Shown here: positions 16,904 to 26,068 of the stretch, in pieces
How the letters are laid out: each line of letters begins with the position of its first letter
How positions within the stretch are numbered: the stretch's first letter is position 1
NCBI RefSeq assembly: GCF_041908905.1
Contig: NZ_JAYREK010000017.1
Coordinates: forward strand, 11,320-75,319
DNA length: 64,000 nt
Reading direction: 5' to 3'
Origin: Zoogloea sp041908905
GTDB lineage: Bacteria > Pseudomonadota > Gammaproteobacteria > Burkholderiales > Rhodocyclaceae
Translations under genes and position numbers: made by a program
Notes under the pieces: generated by a model
Seen by the model: the letters and a program-made list of their open reading frames with translations, nothing else
The model's database searches: none
What the model was told of the DNA's origin: nothing

Positions 16904-18943
16904 TCAGGCCACCAGCGAGAAGACGGTCACCCGGTCGCGCCCCCGATGCTTGGCCACATACATGGCGGCATCGGCGTGCACCATCAGCGCGGCGGCGTCG
17001 GCGCCGTGGTCGGGATACAGCGCGATGCCGATGCTCGACGAGACCTCGAGCCACAGGTCGGCCAGATGGAAGGGTTCGGCGAGGGCCGCGCGGATCTTCT
17101 CGGCGACGATCTCGGCGTCGGGAAGGGTGTCGATGAGGGGCAGCAGCACGACGAACTCGTCGCCGCCGATGCGCCCCACGGTATCCGACTCGCGCACGCA
17201 GCCGCGCATGCGGATCGCCACCTCCCGCAGCAGCAGGTCGCCCACCGCGTGGCCATGGGCGTCGTTCACCGGCTTGAAGCGGTCGAGATCGATGTACAGC
17301 AGGCCGACCCGGCGGCCATTGCGCCGCGCCGCGGCGATGGCCTGGCGAAGGCGGTCGGTGAGCACCGCGCGGTTGGGCAGCTCGGTGAGCGGGTCGTGCT
17401 GGGCCATGTAGGCGATGCGCGCCTGGGTGGCCCGACGCTCGGAGATGTCGCGGGCCACGCCGTGCAGCTCGACCACGCCGGTGCGGGGATTGCGGCAGCA
17501 GGTGCTCAGGACCTCCACCCACACGCCGCCGCCATGCTTGCACGGCAGGTGCAGCTCGTCGGTGCGGAAGGCGGGCGTGCCGGGCGACAGCGACAGGAAG
17601 GTATCGACGCCCTTGCGGATGAGTCCCTTCACGTCGTCGATCACGGCGGGGTCGACGGCGGCCAGCAGGGAGGTGCCGACCAGCTCGGCCGGCGTGTAGC
17701 CCAGGAGCCGCTCGACCGACGGGCTCACGTAGCGGAAGCACAGGGTTTCGGCGTCGGCGGTCCACACCACGTCGAGCATGGTTTCGGTGAGGAGGCGGTA
17801 TTTTTCTTCGCCGGCCTGCAGCTCGGCCACCGCCCGCTCCCCGTCGGCCATGCTGCGCTTGAGACGGCGGTTGATGCGATGGACGTAGATCGCCACCGCG
17901 CTCATCAACGCGGTGATCGCCAGCGTGAAGCCCAGGTAGGTGCGCAGCCCCTCCATGTCGGCCCCGGTGGCGGAGGCATACAGGAAACCGTCGAGATCGA
18001 ACTCCGGCGGCAGCATGCCGATGCCCGCGTAGGTCTCGGCGATGTGCCGCCAGCGCCCGGCGCTCATGTAGCCGATCTCCACCACGTCGGCGCGGATCAG
18101 CGACTGCATCTGGCGGGCGGCGAAGAGCTGGAAGTCGAGGGGCTGCGCCGGGGCGTAGCGATCACGGATCAGCGCGGCGATCTCGCCGGGGTAGGCCATG
18201 GCGTATTCCCAGCCCCGCAGGCTGGCCTCGCGGAAGGCCTTGACCAGCTCGGGACGGGACTTCAGCAAGGCCTCGGAGGTGAACAGATTGTCACCGTAGA
18301 AGTCGATGCCCATCGAGCGCGGGGTGAAGATCTGGTAATCGAACCCTTCCCTGTCGAGGAAATACGGCTCGTAGGACAGGTACGCCGACATGGCGTCCAC
18401 CTTGCCGTTGATGAGGTCGCGGGGGTCGAAGGAGTGCTCGACCACCCGCAGGGCGTCGTCGGCGAGGCCCTCGCGACGCAGGTATGCGGTGAGCTCGTCC
18501 ATCCCGGGCTCGATCATCACCCGCCGGCCGGCCAGGTCATGGATGGATTGGGTCGCCGACTCCCGCCGGGCGATGAACGCCGCCGGCGAATGCTGGAAGA
18601 TCGTGGCCACCACCACCACCGGCCGCCCGGCATGGCGGTGGAGCAGCAACGAGCTCGTGCCGACGCCGAAATCCGCCTGCCCCGAGACCACCTGCGCCGG
18701 CACGTCCAGCCCCGGCTGGGCCTCCTTCAGGCGCACCTCGAGCCCGGCCTCCCGGTAGTACCCCTTCTCGAGGGCGGCGTAGTAGCCGGCGAACTGGAAG
18801 TTGTGGGTCCACTTGAGCTGCAGTGTGACCGGCGTCGCCGCCAGAGCGGGAGAAAGCCCGAAGGCCAGCAGCACCCCGCCGCCTAGCGCGCGCGACGCCC
18901 GGCCGGACAGCCAACAAGCCATGAACCACAGAAGTGAGGGCAT
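16904..18943 (-). CDS. NMT1/THI5-like binding protein fused to PAS-GGDEF
   Basis: A 679-residue membrane protein. After a signal sequence (about 1-35) comes a periplasmic substrate-binding domain of the NMT1/THI5/SsuA type (about 36-330; QLKWTHNFQFAGYYAALEKGYY, VVSGQADFGVGTSSLL), a TM helix (about 335-357), PAS with PAC (about 385-500) and a GGDEF domain (about 505-675) with intact GGDEF near residue 596. It is therefore a probable diguanylate cyclase gated by a small ligand, perhaps a pyrimidine, sulfonate or nitrile-type compound. The start could also be the ATG at 18922; neither has a clear ribosome-binding site. No ABC transporter partner is adjacent. Confidence 0.88.
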   Translation of the reverse strand: MPSLLWFMACWLSGRASRALGGGVLLAFGLSPALAATPVTLQLKWTHNFQFAGYYAALEKGYYREAGLEVRLKEAQPGLDVPAQVVSGQADFGVGTSSLLLHRHAGRPVVVVATIFQHSPAAFIARRESATQSIHDLAGRRVMIEPGMDELTAYLRREGLADDALRVVEHSFDPRDLINGKVDAMSAYLSYEPYFLDREGFDYQIFTPRSMGIDFYGDNLFTSEALLKSRPELVKAFREASLRGWEYAMAYPGEIAALIRDRYAPAQPLDFQLFAARQMQSLIRADVVEIGYMSAGRWRHIAETYAGIGMLPPEFDLDGFLYASATGADMEGLRTYLGFTLAITALMSAVAIYVHRINRRLKRSMADGERAVAELQAGEEKYRLLTETMLDVVWTADAETLCFRYVSPSVERLLGYTPAELVGTSLLAAVDPAVIDDVKGLIRKGVDTFLSLSPGTPAFRTDELHLPCKHGGGVWVEVLSTCCRNPRTGVVELHGVARDISERRATQARIAYMAQHDPLTELPNRAVLTDRLRQAIAAARRNGRRVGLLYIDLDRFKPVNDAHGHAVGDLLLREVAIRMRGCVRESDTVGRIGGDEFVVLLPLIDTLPDAEIVAEKIRAALAEPFHLADLWLEVSSSIGIALYPDHGADAAALMVHADAAMYVAKHRGRDRVTVFSLVA

Positions 18944-19405
18944 CGCAGGACAGCGGAATCGGATTCATGCAGTTTAACGGCTGACAGCATCGCAAATTAA
19001 TACCTTCATCATCAACATCCACCGCTGTCATAAATGTTGTCAATGACCTTCGCGCCCCGGGGGTGACGCACACCTCGACGCGGCAATGCGGCCCCGCGCC
19101 TGCCTACCGGCAAGCAGCGGCACCTTGGCCAGCGCCATCCAGGGAACATGCGACCCGGGCCGTTCTTCAACGATAGATCAGCCCACCCCCTATGCAAGGA
19201 CTGGCCCGGCGGGCACAAAGGGGCTGATGACCGCGGGCAGCGCCGTGGCGAATGGAGGGAAGCAGAGAAGAAAAAAGGAGACGATACGCCGCATGGACCG
19301 GCCGGGGTGGCCGACAACGTCCGACCATGCGGGGTGATGCCCGCCGCGCGGCGCCCTCCCCCGCCCGCCCCGGGAAAAGTCAGGGCAGGCAGGTTGAGGG
19401 CAGCC
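18944..19405. other. Intergenic region, no supported gene
   Basis: About 460 bases between the sensor cyclase and yggU. The part next to the cyclase (18965-19045) is AT-richer and probably contains its promoter. A 34-codon minus-strand frame at 19190-19294 starts MRRIVSFFLLCF and looks like a signal peptide, but has no ribosome-binding site, so I do not call it a gene. Confidence 0.4.
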
Positions 19406-19696
19406 TCAAAGTCCGGCGAGCGCGGCCACCCGGGCCGGATCGGCGCCGCTGATGCAGACCCGCTTGGCGCGGGAGGTCTCGCCGCTGAGCAGCCCGACCG
19501 CCGACCGGGGCACCCCGCAAGCCTTGGCGAGGAAGCCGAGGAGTTCGGCGTTGGCCTTGCCGTCCACCGGCGGCGCAGCGAGGCGGATCTTGAGGGCCTC
19601 GCCATGCAGCCCGGCAATGCCGGACCTCCTGGCGCCGGGCTGGATGTGCAGGGTGAGGATCAGGCTGCCGTCGGCAGCCTGGACACACCAGGTCAT
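19406..19696 (-). CDS. DUF167/YggU family protein
   Basis: A 96-residue protein matching the small conserved YggU (DUF167) family in length and motifs: LHIQPGARRSGIAG, LKIRLAAPPVDGKANAELLGFLA and LLSGETSRAKRV. Its function is unknown. The ATG is 2 bases after the yggT stop, making it the last gene of the yggS-proC-yggT-yggU series that is conserved in many proteobacteria. Confidence 0.9.
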   Translation of the reverse strand: MTWCVQAADGSLILTLHIQPGARRSGIAGLHGEALKIRLAAPPVDGKANAELLGFLAKACGVPRSAVGLLSGETSRAKRVCISGADPARVAALAGL

Positions 19697-19698
19697 GC

Positions 19699-20271
19699 TC
19701 AGGCCACGCCGATCAGCATGAGCTTGACCATCGCCAGCGCGCTCAGGGCCACCTGCAGCAGCAGAAACAGCGCGATGGGGCTCAGATCGACCCCGCCGAT
19801 CAGCGGGATGATGCGCCGGAACGGGCGCAGGAAAGGCTCGGAGAGGGCGTTGATGACGCCCGCCATCGGCGCATAGGGATTGACCCATGACAGGATCGCC
19901 GACATCAGCACCACGCCCATCAGCAGGTACAGCGCCACCCGGAGCGTCTCCAGCAAGCCCACGCCCCACATCACGGCCAGCAGGCCGAACGGGTTGGCCG
20001 CGCCGATGCGGCCCATCAGGCCCAGCACCACGAACATCACCAGCACCTGCACCACCCAGGCCGGCAGCAGGCTGGCCAGGTCCAGCCCGCCAAGGCCGGG
20101 GATGAAGCGCCGCAGGGGCAGCACCAGCCAGTCGGTGGTGGCCACGACGAACTGGCCGATCGGGTTACGGAACGACACCCGCTGCCACTGCATGATGAAG
20201 CGCGCCAGCAGCACGCCGGTCAACAGGCTGCCGAGGGTTTCGATGACGGTGAGCAGAAGACTTGCCAGCAT
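19699..20271 (-). CDS. YggT family membrane protein (two YggT repeats)
   Basis: A 190-residue integral membrane protein with two YggT repeats. Each repeat carries the hallmark after its first helix: FRNPIGQFVVATTDWLVLPLRR and later ALSEPFLRPFRRIIPLIGGVDLSP. About four to five TM helices are expected. YggT proteins have been linked to osmotic stress tolerance and to cell-division functions in other lineages. It lies 14 bases downstream of proC and is co-transcribed with it. Confidence 0.9.
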   Translation of the reverse strand: MLASLLLTVIETLGSLLTGVLLARFIMQWQRVSFRNPIGQFVVATTDWLVLPLRRFIPGLGGLDLASLLPAWVVQVLVMFVVLGLMGRIGAANPFGLLAVMWGVGLLETLRVALYLLMGVVLMSAILSWVNPYAPMAGVINALSEPFLRPFRRIIPLIGGVDLSPIALFLLLQVALSALAMVKLMLIGVA

Positions 20272-20285
20272 GACGCCTCCCCCGC

Positions 20286-21098
20286 TCAGTCGCGGCCGAG
20301 CTCGTCGCCGAGTTCGCGGCCGCGGGTTTCCGCCGCCACCACGGCCCGCCGGATCACGTCCGGGAAGCCGTCTGCGGCCATCGAGGCCAGCGCCGCGGCG
20401 GTCGTGCCGCCCTTGGAGGTCACGCGCTCGCGCAGCACGGCGGGCGACTCGGGGCTGCCGGCGGCCAGCCGGGCCGCGCCGAGCACGGTGTCGATGGCCA
20501 GCTTGCGGGCGGTATCGGCGTCGAAGCCGAGGGCCTCGCCGGAGGCCTGCAGGCATTCGATGAAGTGGAACACGTAGGCCGGCCCGCTGCCCGAGATGGC
20601 CGTGACGCCGTCGATCTGCGCCTCGTCGGCCACCCACACGGTGGAGCCCACCGCCGCCAGCACCTGCTCGGCGGCGGCCCGCCCGGCAGCGCTCACCGAA
20701 GCGTCGGCGAACAGGCCGGTGATGCCGGCGCCGATCAGCGCCGGGGTGTTGGGCATGCAGCGCACCAGGTTGCCGTGGCCGCCCAGCCAGCGCCCGATGT
20801 CGGCCAGACGCAGGCCGGCGGCGATGCTCACCACCAGCTGGCGGTCGAGCCGGCCGGCGATCGGCGCCACCGCGGCGCGGAGCTGCTGGGGCTTGACCGC
20901 CAGCACCAGCACGTCGCAGGCCAGCGCCTGGTCGTCGATGGATTCCACGGCGCGCACGCCGAAGTCGGCGGCGAGGCGGGCCCGGCCTTCGCCGGAGAGC
21001 TCGACCACCTGCACGTCCGCCGCCTGGAAGCCGCGCTTGAGGAGACCGCCGATCAGGGCCGCGGCCATGTTGCCGCCGCCGAGGAAGGTAATTTTCAT
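20286..21098 (-). CDS. proC: Pyrroline-5-carboxylate reductase
   Basis: A 270-residue cytosolic enzyme that reduces 1-pyrroline-5-carboxylate to proline with NAD(P)H, the last step of proline synthesis. The Rossmann motif FLGGGNMAAALIGGL opens the protein, VLAVKPQQL follows the nucleotide-binding half, and the C-terminal dimer domain has the family signature from AISGSGPAYVFHF to SKGGTTAAAL. Length is normal. It lies 117 bases after yggS, as in many proteobacteria. Confidence 0.96.
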   Translation of the reverse strand: MKITFLGGGNMAAALIGGLLKRGFQAADVQVVELSGEGRARLAADFGVRAVESIDDQALACDVLVLAVKPQQLRAAVAPIAGRLDRQLVVSIAAGLRLADIGRWLGGHGNLVRCMPNTPALIGAGITGLFADASVSAAGRAAAEQVLAAVGSTVWVADEAQIDGVTAISGSGPAYVFHFIECLQASGEALGFDADTARKLAIDTVLGAARLAAGSPESPAVLRERVTSKGGTTAAALASMAADGFPDVIRRAVVAAETRGRELGDELGRD

Positions 21099-21215
21099 TG
21101 CCGTCTTTCCGTCAGTAGGAATCGAAAAAATGCAGGCCACCGGAGCTGATCGGGGCGCCTGCCGGGAATACATGCGACGCCGGCGGGTTGCCAGACCACG
21201 CCATGCCGCCGGGTT

Positions 21216-21911
21216 TCAGGATCGCGAACCGAAGATCGCCGTGCCGACGCGGACCATCGTGGAACCCTCGGCGATCGCCGCCTCGAGATCGTCGGACATG
21301 CCCATCGACAGGGTGTCGAGGGCGAGGCCCTCGGCGTTGAGCCGGTCGCACAAGGCGCGCAGGGCCGCAAAGCGCGCCCGCTGCAGGGCCACGTCGGAGG
21401 TCGGCTCGGGGATCGCCATCAGGCCGCGCAGGCGCAGCCGCGGCAGGGCCGCCACCGCGTGGGCCAGCGCCGGCAGCTCATCGGGGGCCACGCCGCTCTT
21501 GCTCGCCTCGCCGCTCACATTGACCTGGATGCACACCGCGAGGGGCGGCAGATGCACGTCCCGCTGGGCCGACAGGCGCTCGGCGATCTTCAGGCGGTCG
21601 ATGGAATGCACCCACGCGAAGCGGTTGGCCACCTGGCGCGTCTTGTTGCTCTGGAGGGGGCCGATGAAATGCCATTCGAGACCCAGCCCGGCCAGCGCGT
21701 CGACCTTCTCGGCGCCCTCCTGCACGTAGTTCTCGCCGAAGGCGCGCTGCCCGGCGGCGGCGGCCTCGCGCACGCAGTCGGCCGGCCAGGTCTTGCTGAC
21801 GGCCAGCAGGCGTACGTCGGCGGCATCCCGCCCGGCCGCCTCGGCGGCCCGCGCAATGCGAATGACAAGGTTTTGGAGGCGGGCGGAAAGCCCTGACTTA
21901 TAATCTTGCAA
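21216..21911 (-). CDS. yggS: YggS-family PLP homeostasis protein
   Basis: A 231-residue PLP-binding protein with alanine-racemase-like TIM barrel fold. The PLP lysine lies in LLAVSKTWPAD, with GENYVQE and WHFIGPLQSNK following; LSMGMSDDLEAAIAEGSTMVRVGTAIFG is the C-terminal signature. Known members keep free pyridoxal phosphate and amino-acid pools in balance. The apparent start is TTG at 21911 with no strong ribosome-binding site, so the N-terminus is uncertain by a few residues. It is divergent from pilT, with 106 bases between them. Confidence 0.92.
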   Translation of the reverse strand: MQDYKSGLSARLQNLVIRIARAAEAAGRDAADVRLLAVSKTWPADCVREAAAAGQRAFGENYVQEGAEKVDALAGLGLEWHFIGPLQSNKTRQVANRFAWVHSIDRLKIAERLSAQRDVHLPPLAVCIQVNVSGEASKSGVAPDELPALAHAVAALPRLRLRGLMAIPEPTSDVALQRARFAALRALCDRLNAEGLALDTLSMGMSDDLEAAIAEGSTMVRVGTAIFGSRS

Positions 21912-22017
21912 AGCTAAAGTTTCGGAAGCCCGGGGCCGTCGAGTATAGCACCGGCCCGAAGCCCGGATTTCTTGCCCGGGCTCGCCCCTCCACCCTCAAA
22001 AGCGACGAGTCACCACC

Positions 22018-23061
22018 ATGGACATCACCGAACTGCTCGCCTTCACCGTCAAGAACAAGGCCTCCGACCTGCACATCTCCTCCGGTCTCCCGCCGATGAT
22101 CCGCGTCCACGGCGACGTGCGCCGGATCAACCTGCCGGCGCTCACCCACAAGGACGTGCACGGCATGGTGTATGACATCATGAACGACGCCCAGCGCAAG
22201 CAGTACGAGGAGTTCCTCGAGACCGACTTCTCCTTCGAGATCCCCAACCTGGCCCGCTTCCGGGTCAATGCCTTCAACCAGAACCGCGGCGCGGCGGCGG
22301 TGTTCCGGGTGATTCCGTCCAAGGTGCTGACCCTCGAGGAGCTCAACTGCCCGAAGATCTTCAAGGAGATCGCCAACCAGCCCCGCGGCATCGTGCTGGT
22401 CACCGGCCCCACCGGCTCGGGCAAGTCCACCACGCTGGCGGCGATGGTCGACTACGTCAACGAAAACGAATACGGCCACATCCTCACCATCGAGGACCCG
22501 ATCGAATTCGTGCACGACGCCAAGCGCTGCCTGATCAACCAGCGGGAGGTCGCCCGCGACACCCAGTCCTTCAACGCCGCGCTGCGCTCGGCCCTGCGGG
22601 AAGACCCGGACGTGATCCTGGTCGGCGAGCTGCGCGACCTCGAAACCATCCGCCTCGCCCTCACCGCCGCCGAGACCGGCCACCTGGTGTTCGGCACCCT
22701 GCACACCTCCTCCGCCGCCAAGACGGTCGACCGTATCGTCGACGTCTTCCCGGCCGCCGAAAAGGACATGGTGCGGGCCATGATGTCCGAATCCCTGCGG
22801 GCGGTGATCTCCCAGACCCTGCTCAAGACCAAGGACGGCGCCGGCCGCGTGGCCGCCCACGAGATCATGATCGGCACCCCGGCCATCCGCAACCTGATCC
22901 GCGAGAACAAGGTGGCCCAGATGTACTCGGCCATCCAGACCGGCCAGGGCGTCGGCATGCAGACCCTCGACCAGTGCCTGGCCGATCTGGTGCGGCGCAA
23001 CATCGTTTCCGGGGCGGAAGCCCGGCTTCGTGCCGCCAACAAGGACAACTTCACGGCCTGA
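22018..23061 (+). CDS. pilT: Type IV pilus retraction ATPase PilT
   Basis: A 347-residue hexameric AAA-type ATPase that depolymerises type IV pili, powering twitching motility and DNA uptake. Family motifs are all present: MDITELLAFTVKNKASDLH at the start, Walker A GPTGSGKST at about residues 130-138, the Asp box ILTIEDPIEFVH, Walker B VILVGELRD, and the His box TGHLVFGTLHT. Length matches the family. A TATAAT lies at 21899-21904 in the divergent gap and may be its -10 box, though no clear -35 is seen. pilU follows 62 bases later. Confidence 0.97.
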   Translation: MDITELLAFTVKNKASDLHISSGLPPMIRVHGDVRRINLPALTHKDVHGMVYDIMNDAQRKQYEEFLETDFSFEIPNLARFRVNAFNQNRGAAAVFRVIPSKVLTLEELNCPKIFKEIANQPRGIVLVTGPTGSGKSTTLAAMVDYVNENEYGHILTIEDPIEFVHDAKRCLINQREVARDTQSFNAALRSALREDPDVILVGELRDLETIRLALTAAETGHLVFGTLHTSSAAKTVDRIVDVFPAAEKDMVRAMMSESLRAVISQTLLKTKDGAGRVAAHEIMIGTPAIRNLIRENKVAQMYSAIQTGQGVGMQTLDQCLADLVRRNIVSGAEARLRAANKDNFTA

Positions 23062-23123
23062 CCGGCACTTTATCCCGGACAATTACCGACTGACGCCGGC
23101 CCGCCCGGCAACTGGAACACACC

Positions 23124-24260
23124 ATGGAACGCGACCAGGCACTCAAGTTCATGAACGACCTGCTGAAGCTGATGCTCCAGAAGAACGGGTCCGATCTTTT
23201 CATCACCGCCAACTTTCCGCCGGCCATCAAGATCGACGGCAAGATCGTGCCTCAGTCGAACCAGCAGCTCACCCACACCCACACCGCCGAGCTGGCGCGG
23301 GTGATCATGAGCGACCGCCAGGCCCAGGAGTTCGAGGCCACCAAGGAGTGCAACTTCGCGATCTCGCCGGCGGGCATCGGGCGCTTCCGGGCCAACGCCT
23401 TCATCCAGCAGGGGCAGGTCGGCCTCGTGCTGCGGACCATTCCCCAGCGTATCCCCAACTTCGACGAGCTCGGCCTGCCGCCGGTGCTCAAGGAGATCGC
23501 CATGTCCAAGCGCGGGCTGGTGATCTTCGTCGGCGGCACCGGCACCGGCAAGACCACCTCGCTGGCGGCAATGGTGGACTACCGCAACGAGAAGAGCTTC
23601 GGGCACATCATCACCATCGAAGACCCGATCGAGTTCGTCCACGCCCATAAAAACTGCATCGTCACCCAGCGCGAGGTCGGCATCGACACCGACTCCTGGG
23701 AGCCGGCTCTCAAGAACACCCTGCGCCAGGCCCCCGACGTGATCCTGATGGGCGAGATCCGCGACCGCGAGACGATGGACTACGCCATCGCCTTCGCCGA
23801 AACCGGCCACCTGTGCCTGGCCACCCTCCACGCCAACAGCGCCAACCAGGCCATCGACCGGATCATCAACTTCTTCCCCGAAGAGCGCCGCCAGCAGCTC
23901 TTGATGGACCTCTCCCTCAACCTGCGCGCGCTGATCTCCCAGCGCCTGCTGCCGATGTGCGACCGCAAGGGCCGCGTGCCGGCGGTCGAGGTGATGCTCA
24001 ACTCGCCGCTGATCTCCGACCTCATCTTCAAGGGCGAGATCCCGGGCATCAAGGACGTCATGAAGCGCTCCAGCGAGCTCGGCATGCAGACCTTCGACCA
24101 GAGCCTGTTCGACCTCTACGAGCGCAACCTCATCACCTACGAAGACGCCCTGCGCAACGCCGACTCCATGAACGACCTGCGCCTGCAGATCAAGCTCAAG
24201 AGCCGCCGCGGCGACCGGGGCGACATGATGTCCGGCATCCAGAACCTCGACATCGTGTGA
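23124..24260 (+). CDS. pilU: PilT-dependent type IV pilus ATPase PilU
   Basis: A 378-residue PilT paralogue that assists pilus retraction against load. It has Walker A GGTGTGKTT near residue 137, ITIEDPIEFVHAHKNC, Walker B VILMGEIRD and TGHLCLATLHANSANQAIDRI, which distinguishes PilU from PilT. The C-terminus (LRLQIKLKSRRGD) is typical of PilU. The pilT-pilU pair is the standard arrangement in betaproteobacteria and pseudomonads. Confidence 0.97.
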   Translation: MERDQALKFMNDLLKLMLQKNGSDLFITANFPPAIKIDGKIVPQSNQQLTHTHTAELARVIMSDRQAQEFEATKECNFAISPAGIGRFRANAFIQQGQVGLVLRTIPQRIPNFDELGLPPVLKEIAMSKRGLVIFVGGTGTGKTTSLAAMVDYRNEKSFGHIITIEDPIEFVHAHKNCIVTQREVGIDTDSWEPALKNTLRQAPDVILMGEIRDRETMDYAIAFAETGHLCLATLHANSANQAIDRIINFFPEERRQQLLMDLSLNLRALISQRLLPMCDRKGRVPAVEVMLNSPLISDLIFKGEIPGIKDVMKRSSELGMQTFDQSLFDLYERNLITYEDALRNADSMNDLRLQIKLKSRRGDRGDMMSGIQNLDIV

Positions 24261-24436
24261 ATGGGCGCATAAAGCGACCGCGCGCTCCGATCCTGCGACT
24301 GCGATGCGCGCCGTACGCATGTACGGCCGTGCTTCTCGTTGCGACCTCGAGCCGCTCGCTACGCTTTCTGGGCGCCTTTTTCCGCGGGAGACGGATGCCT
24401 GGCGGCAAGGGTGCCGCCAGCGTCAGCTGAAGTTTT

Positions 24437-25603
24437 TTAGTCTGCAGCTTTGTCGGCCGGTTTGGGCTTCCGGGCCGAGCCGGCGATCATCTGGTACTCG
24501 AACAGCCGGCATTCGATGGCGCCGTTGAAGAGCGGCGTGCGCTTGCTGGCCTTGAGGCGGACACCCTTGGGCAGGGCCGGGTCGCCGGTGAAGAAGTAGC
24601 AGCGCCAGCCGGCCCAGTGGGCCTTGAGGGCGTCGCCCAGCTTCGGGTAGAAGGCCTCCAGCTCGGCGGTGTCCGACAGGCGCACGCCGTAGGGCGGGTT
24701 GGCCACCAGCACGCCGGCCGGCGCCGGGGCCACGAGGTCGAGCAGGTCGGCCCGCGTCACCTCCACACACCCTTCCAGGCCCGCGCTGCGCAGGTTAACG
24801 AAGGCCTTGCGCTGCTGGGATTCGAGGATGTCCGAGCCGTAGATCGCCAGCTTGCGCGGCGGCTGGCGGCGGGCCTCGGCGGCCTGGCGGATCGGCAGCC
24901 AGGTGTCGCGCTCGTAGTGCCTGAAACGCTCGAACGCGAAATGCCGGCCCAGGCCCGGCGCCACGTCGAGGGCCATCTGGGCCGCCTCGATCAGGAAGGT
25001 GCCGCTGCCGCACATCGGGTCGCACAGGGCCTCCTCGCCCGGCTTCCAGCCGGTGAGCCTGAGGATGCCGGCGGCCAGGTTCTCCTTGAGCGGAGCCTCC
25101 ACCGCGGCCTGCTTGAAGCCGCGCTTGTAGAGCGGGTCGCCCGAGGTGTCGAGGTAGAGCGTGACCGTGTCGGCCGACAGGAACGCATGGATGCGCATGT
25201 CCGGCGCCTGGGTGTCGACGCTCGGCCGCTTGCCCGCCACGGTGCGGAAGTGGTCGCACACGGCGTCCTTGATCTTCAGCGTGACGAACTCCAGGCTGCG
25301 CAGCGGCGACTTGTGGGCGGTGACGAAGACGCGGATGGTCTGCTCGGGCGTGAACCAGCGGGCCCAGGTGGGCGCGTAGGCGATCCGGTAGACATCCTCC
25401 TCGCTGCGGTAGCGGCCCAGCGTGATCTGCCACAGCACGCGGGTGGCGATGCGGCTCTCGAGGTTGGCGCGGTAGCACAGGGCCCAGTCGCCGGCAAACT
25501 GCACGCCGCCGGGCACGGCTTTCGGGTCGGTGGCACCGAGGGCGGCGAGTTCGTCGGCGAGGAGCGGCTCGAGGCCGCGGGGGCATGGGGCAAAGAAGTT
25601 CAA
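24437..25603 (-). CDS. rlmL: THUMP-domain class I RNA methyltransferase (RlmL-like half)
   Basis: A 388-residue enzyme with an N-terminal THUMP domain (about 45-155) and a Rossmann methyltransferase domain carrying DPMCGSGTFLIEAA and the catalytic NPPYG. It corresponds to the N-terminal RlmL half of E. coli RlmKL, which makes m2G2445 in 23S rRNA; the C-terminal RlmK half is absent. A stand-alone form is common in betaproteobacteria, so this is not a truncation. It reads toward pilU, leaving 176 bases without a gene between the stops. Confidence 0.88.
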   Translation of the reverse strand: MNFFAPCPRGLEPLLADELAALGATDPKAVPGGVQFAGDWALCYRANLESRIATRVLWQITLGRYRSEEDVYRIAYAPTWARWFTPEQTIRVFVTAHKSPLRSLEFVTLKIKDAVCDHFRTVAGKRPSVDTQAPDMRIHAFLSADTVTLYLDTSGDPLYKRGFKQAAVEAPLKENLAAGILRLTGWKPGEEALCDPMCGSGTFLIEAAQMALDVAPGLGRHFAFERFRHYERDTWLPIRQAAEARRQPPRKLAIYGSDILESQQRKAFVNLRSAGLEGCVEVTRADLLDLVAPAPAGVLVANPPYGVRLSDTAELEAFYPKLGDALKAHWAGWRCYFFTGDPALPKGVRLKASKRTPLFNGAIECRLFEYQMIAGSARKPKPADKAAD

Positions 25604-25624
25604 GACGGGAATCCAGTAGAAAGA

Positions 25625-26041
25625 TCAGAAGGGCTTCAGAACGACCAGGAACACGCAGGCAAACAGCACCAGCACCGGGATCTCGTTGAAGAAGCGGTAC
25701 CACACGTGGCTGCGGGTATTGCGGCCTTCGGCGAAGGCGCGCATCAGGCGGCCGCAATACAGGTGATAGACGATCAGGAAGGTCACCAGCGCGGTCTTCA
25801 GGTGCAGCCAGCCACCGGAAAAACCAAAGCCGAACCACAGCCACATGCCCAGCCCCACAGCCAGGATGCCCAGCGGGGTCATGAAGCGATACAGCTTGTT
25901 CTCCATCATCGCGAGGCGGTCGAGGGTGGCCTTGTCGGTGACCATCGCGTGGTTCACGAACAGCCGCGGCAGGTAGAACAGGCCGGCGAACCAGCTGGTG
26001 ACGAGGATGATGTGCAGGGCCTTGATGCTCAGATACAACAT
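25625..26041 (-). CDS. hemJ: HemJ/CopD-type membrane protein
   Basis: A 138-residue protein with four TM helices. The start LYLSIKALHIILVTSWFAGLFYLPRLFV and the later KTALVTFLIVYHLY match HemJ, the quinone-linked protoporphyrinogen IX oxidase of many proteobacteria, with the conserved His at position 10. Proteins of this kind are often annotated only as CopD family. It lies 21 bases upstream of the rlmL-like gene on the same strand. Confidence 0.82.
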   Translation of the reverse strand: MLYLSIKALHIILVTSWFAGLFYLPRLFVNHAMVTDKATLDRLAMMENKLYRFMTPLGILAVGLGMWLWFGFGFSGGWLHLKTALVTFLIVYHLYCGRLMRAFAEGRNTRSHVWYRFFNEIPVLVLFACVFLVVLKPF

Positions 26042-26068
26042 GGGGCGGACTCTCTATTCAATGGGGGT

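Noticed and set aside
19190..19294. 34-codon frame resembling a signal peptide (minus strand)
   Set aside because: No ribosome-binding site and nothing after the hydrophobic segment; kept only as a remark in the intergenic entry.
24437..25603. RlmL-like gene as a truncated RlmKL
   Set aside because: The stop lies at the natural end of the methyltransferase domain, and separate RlmL proteins are common in betaproteobacteria.
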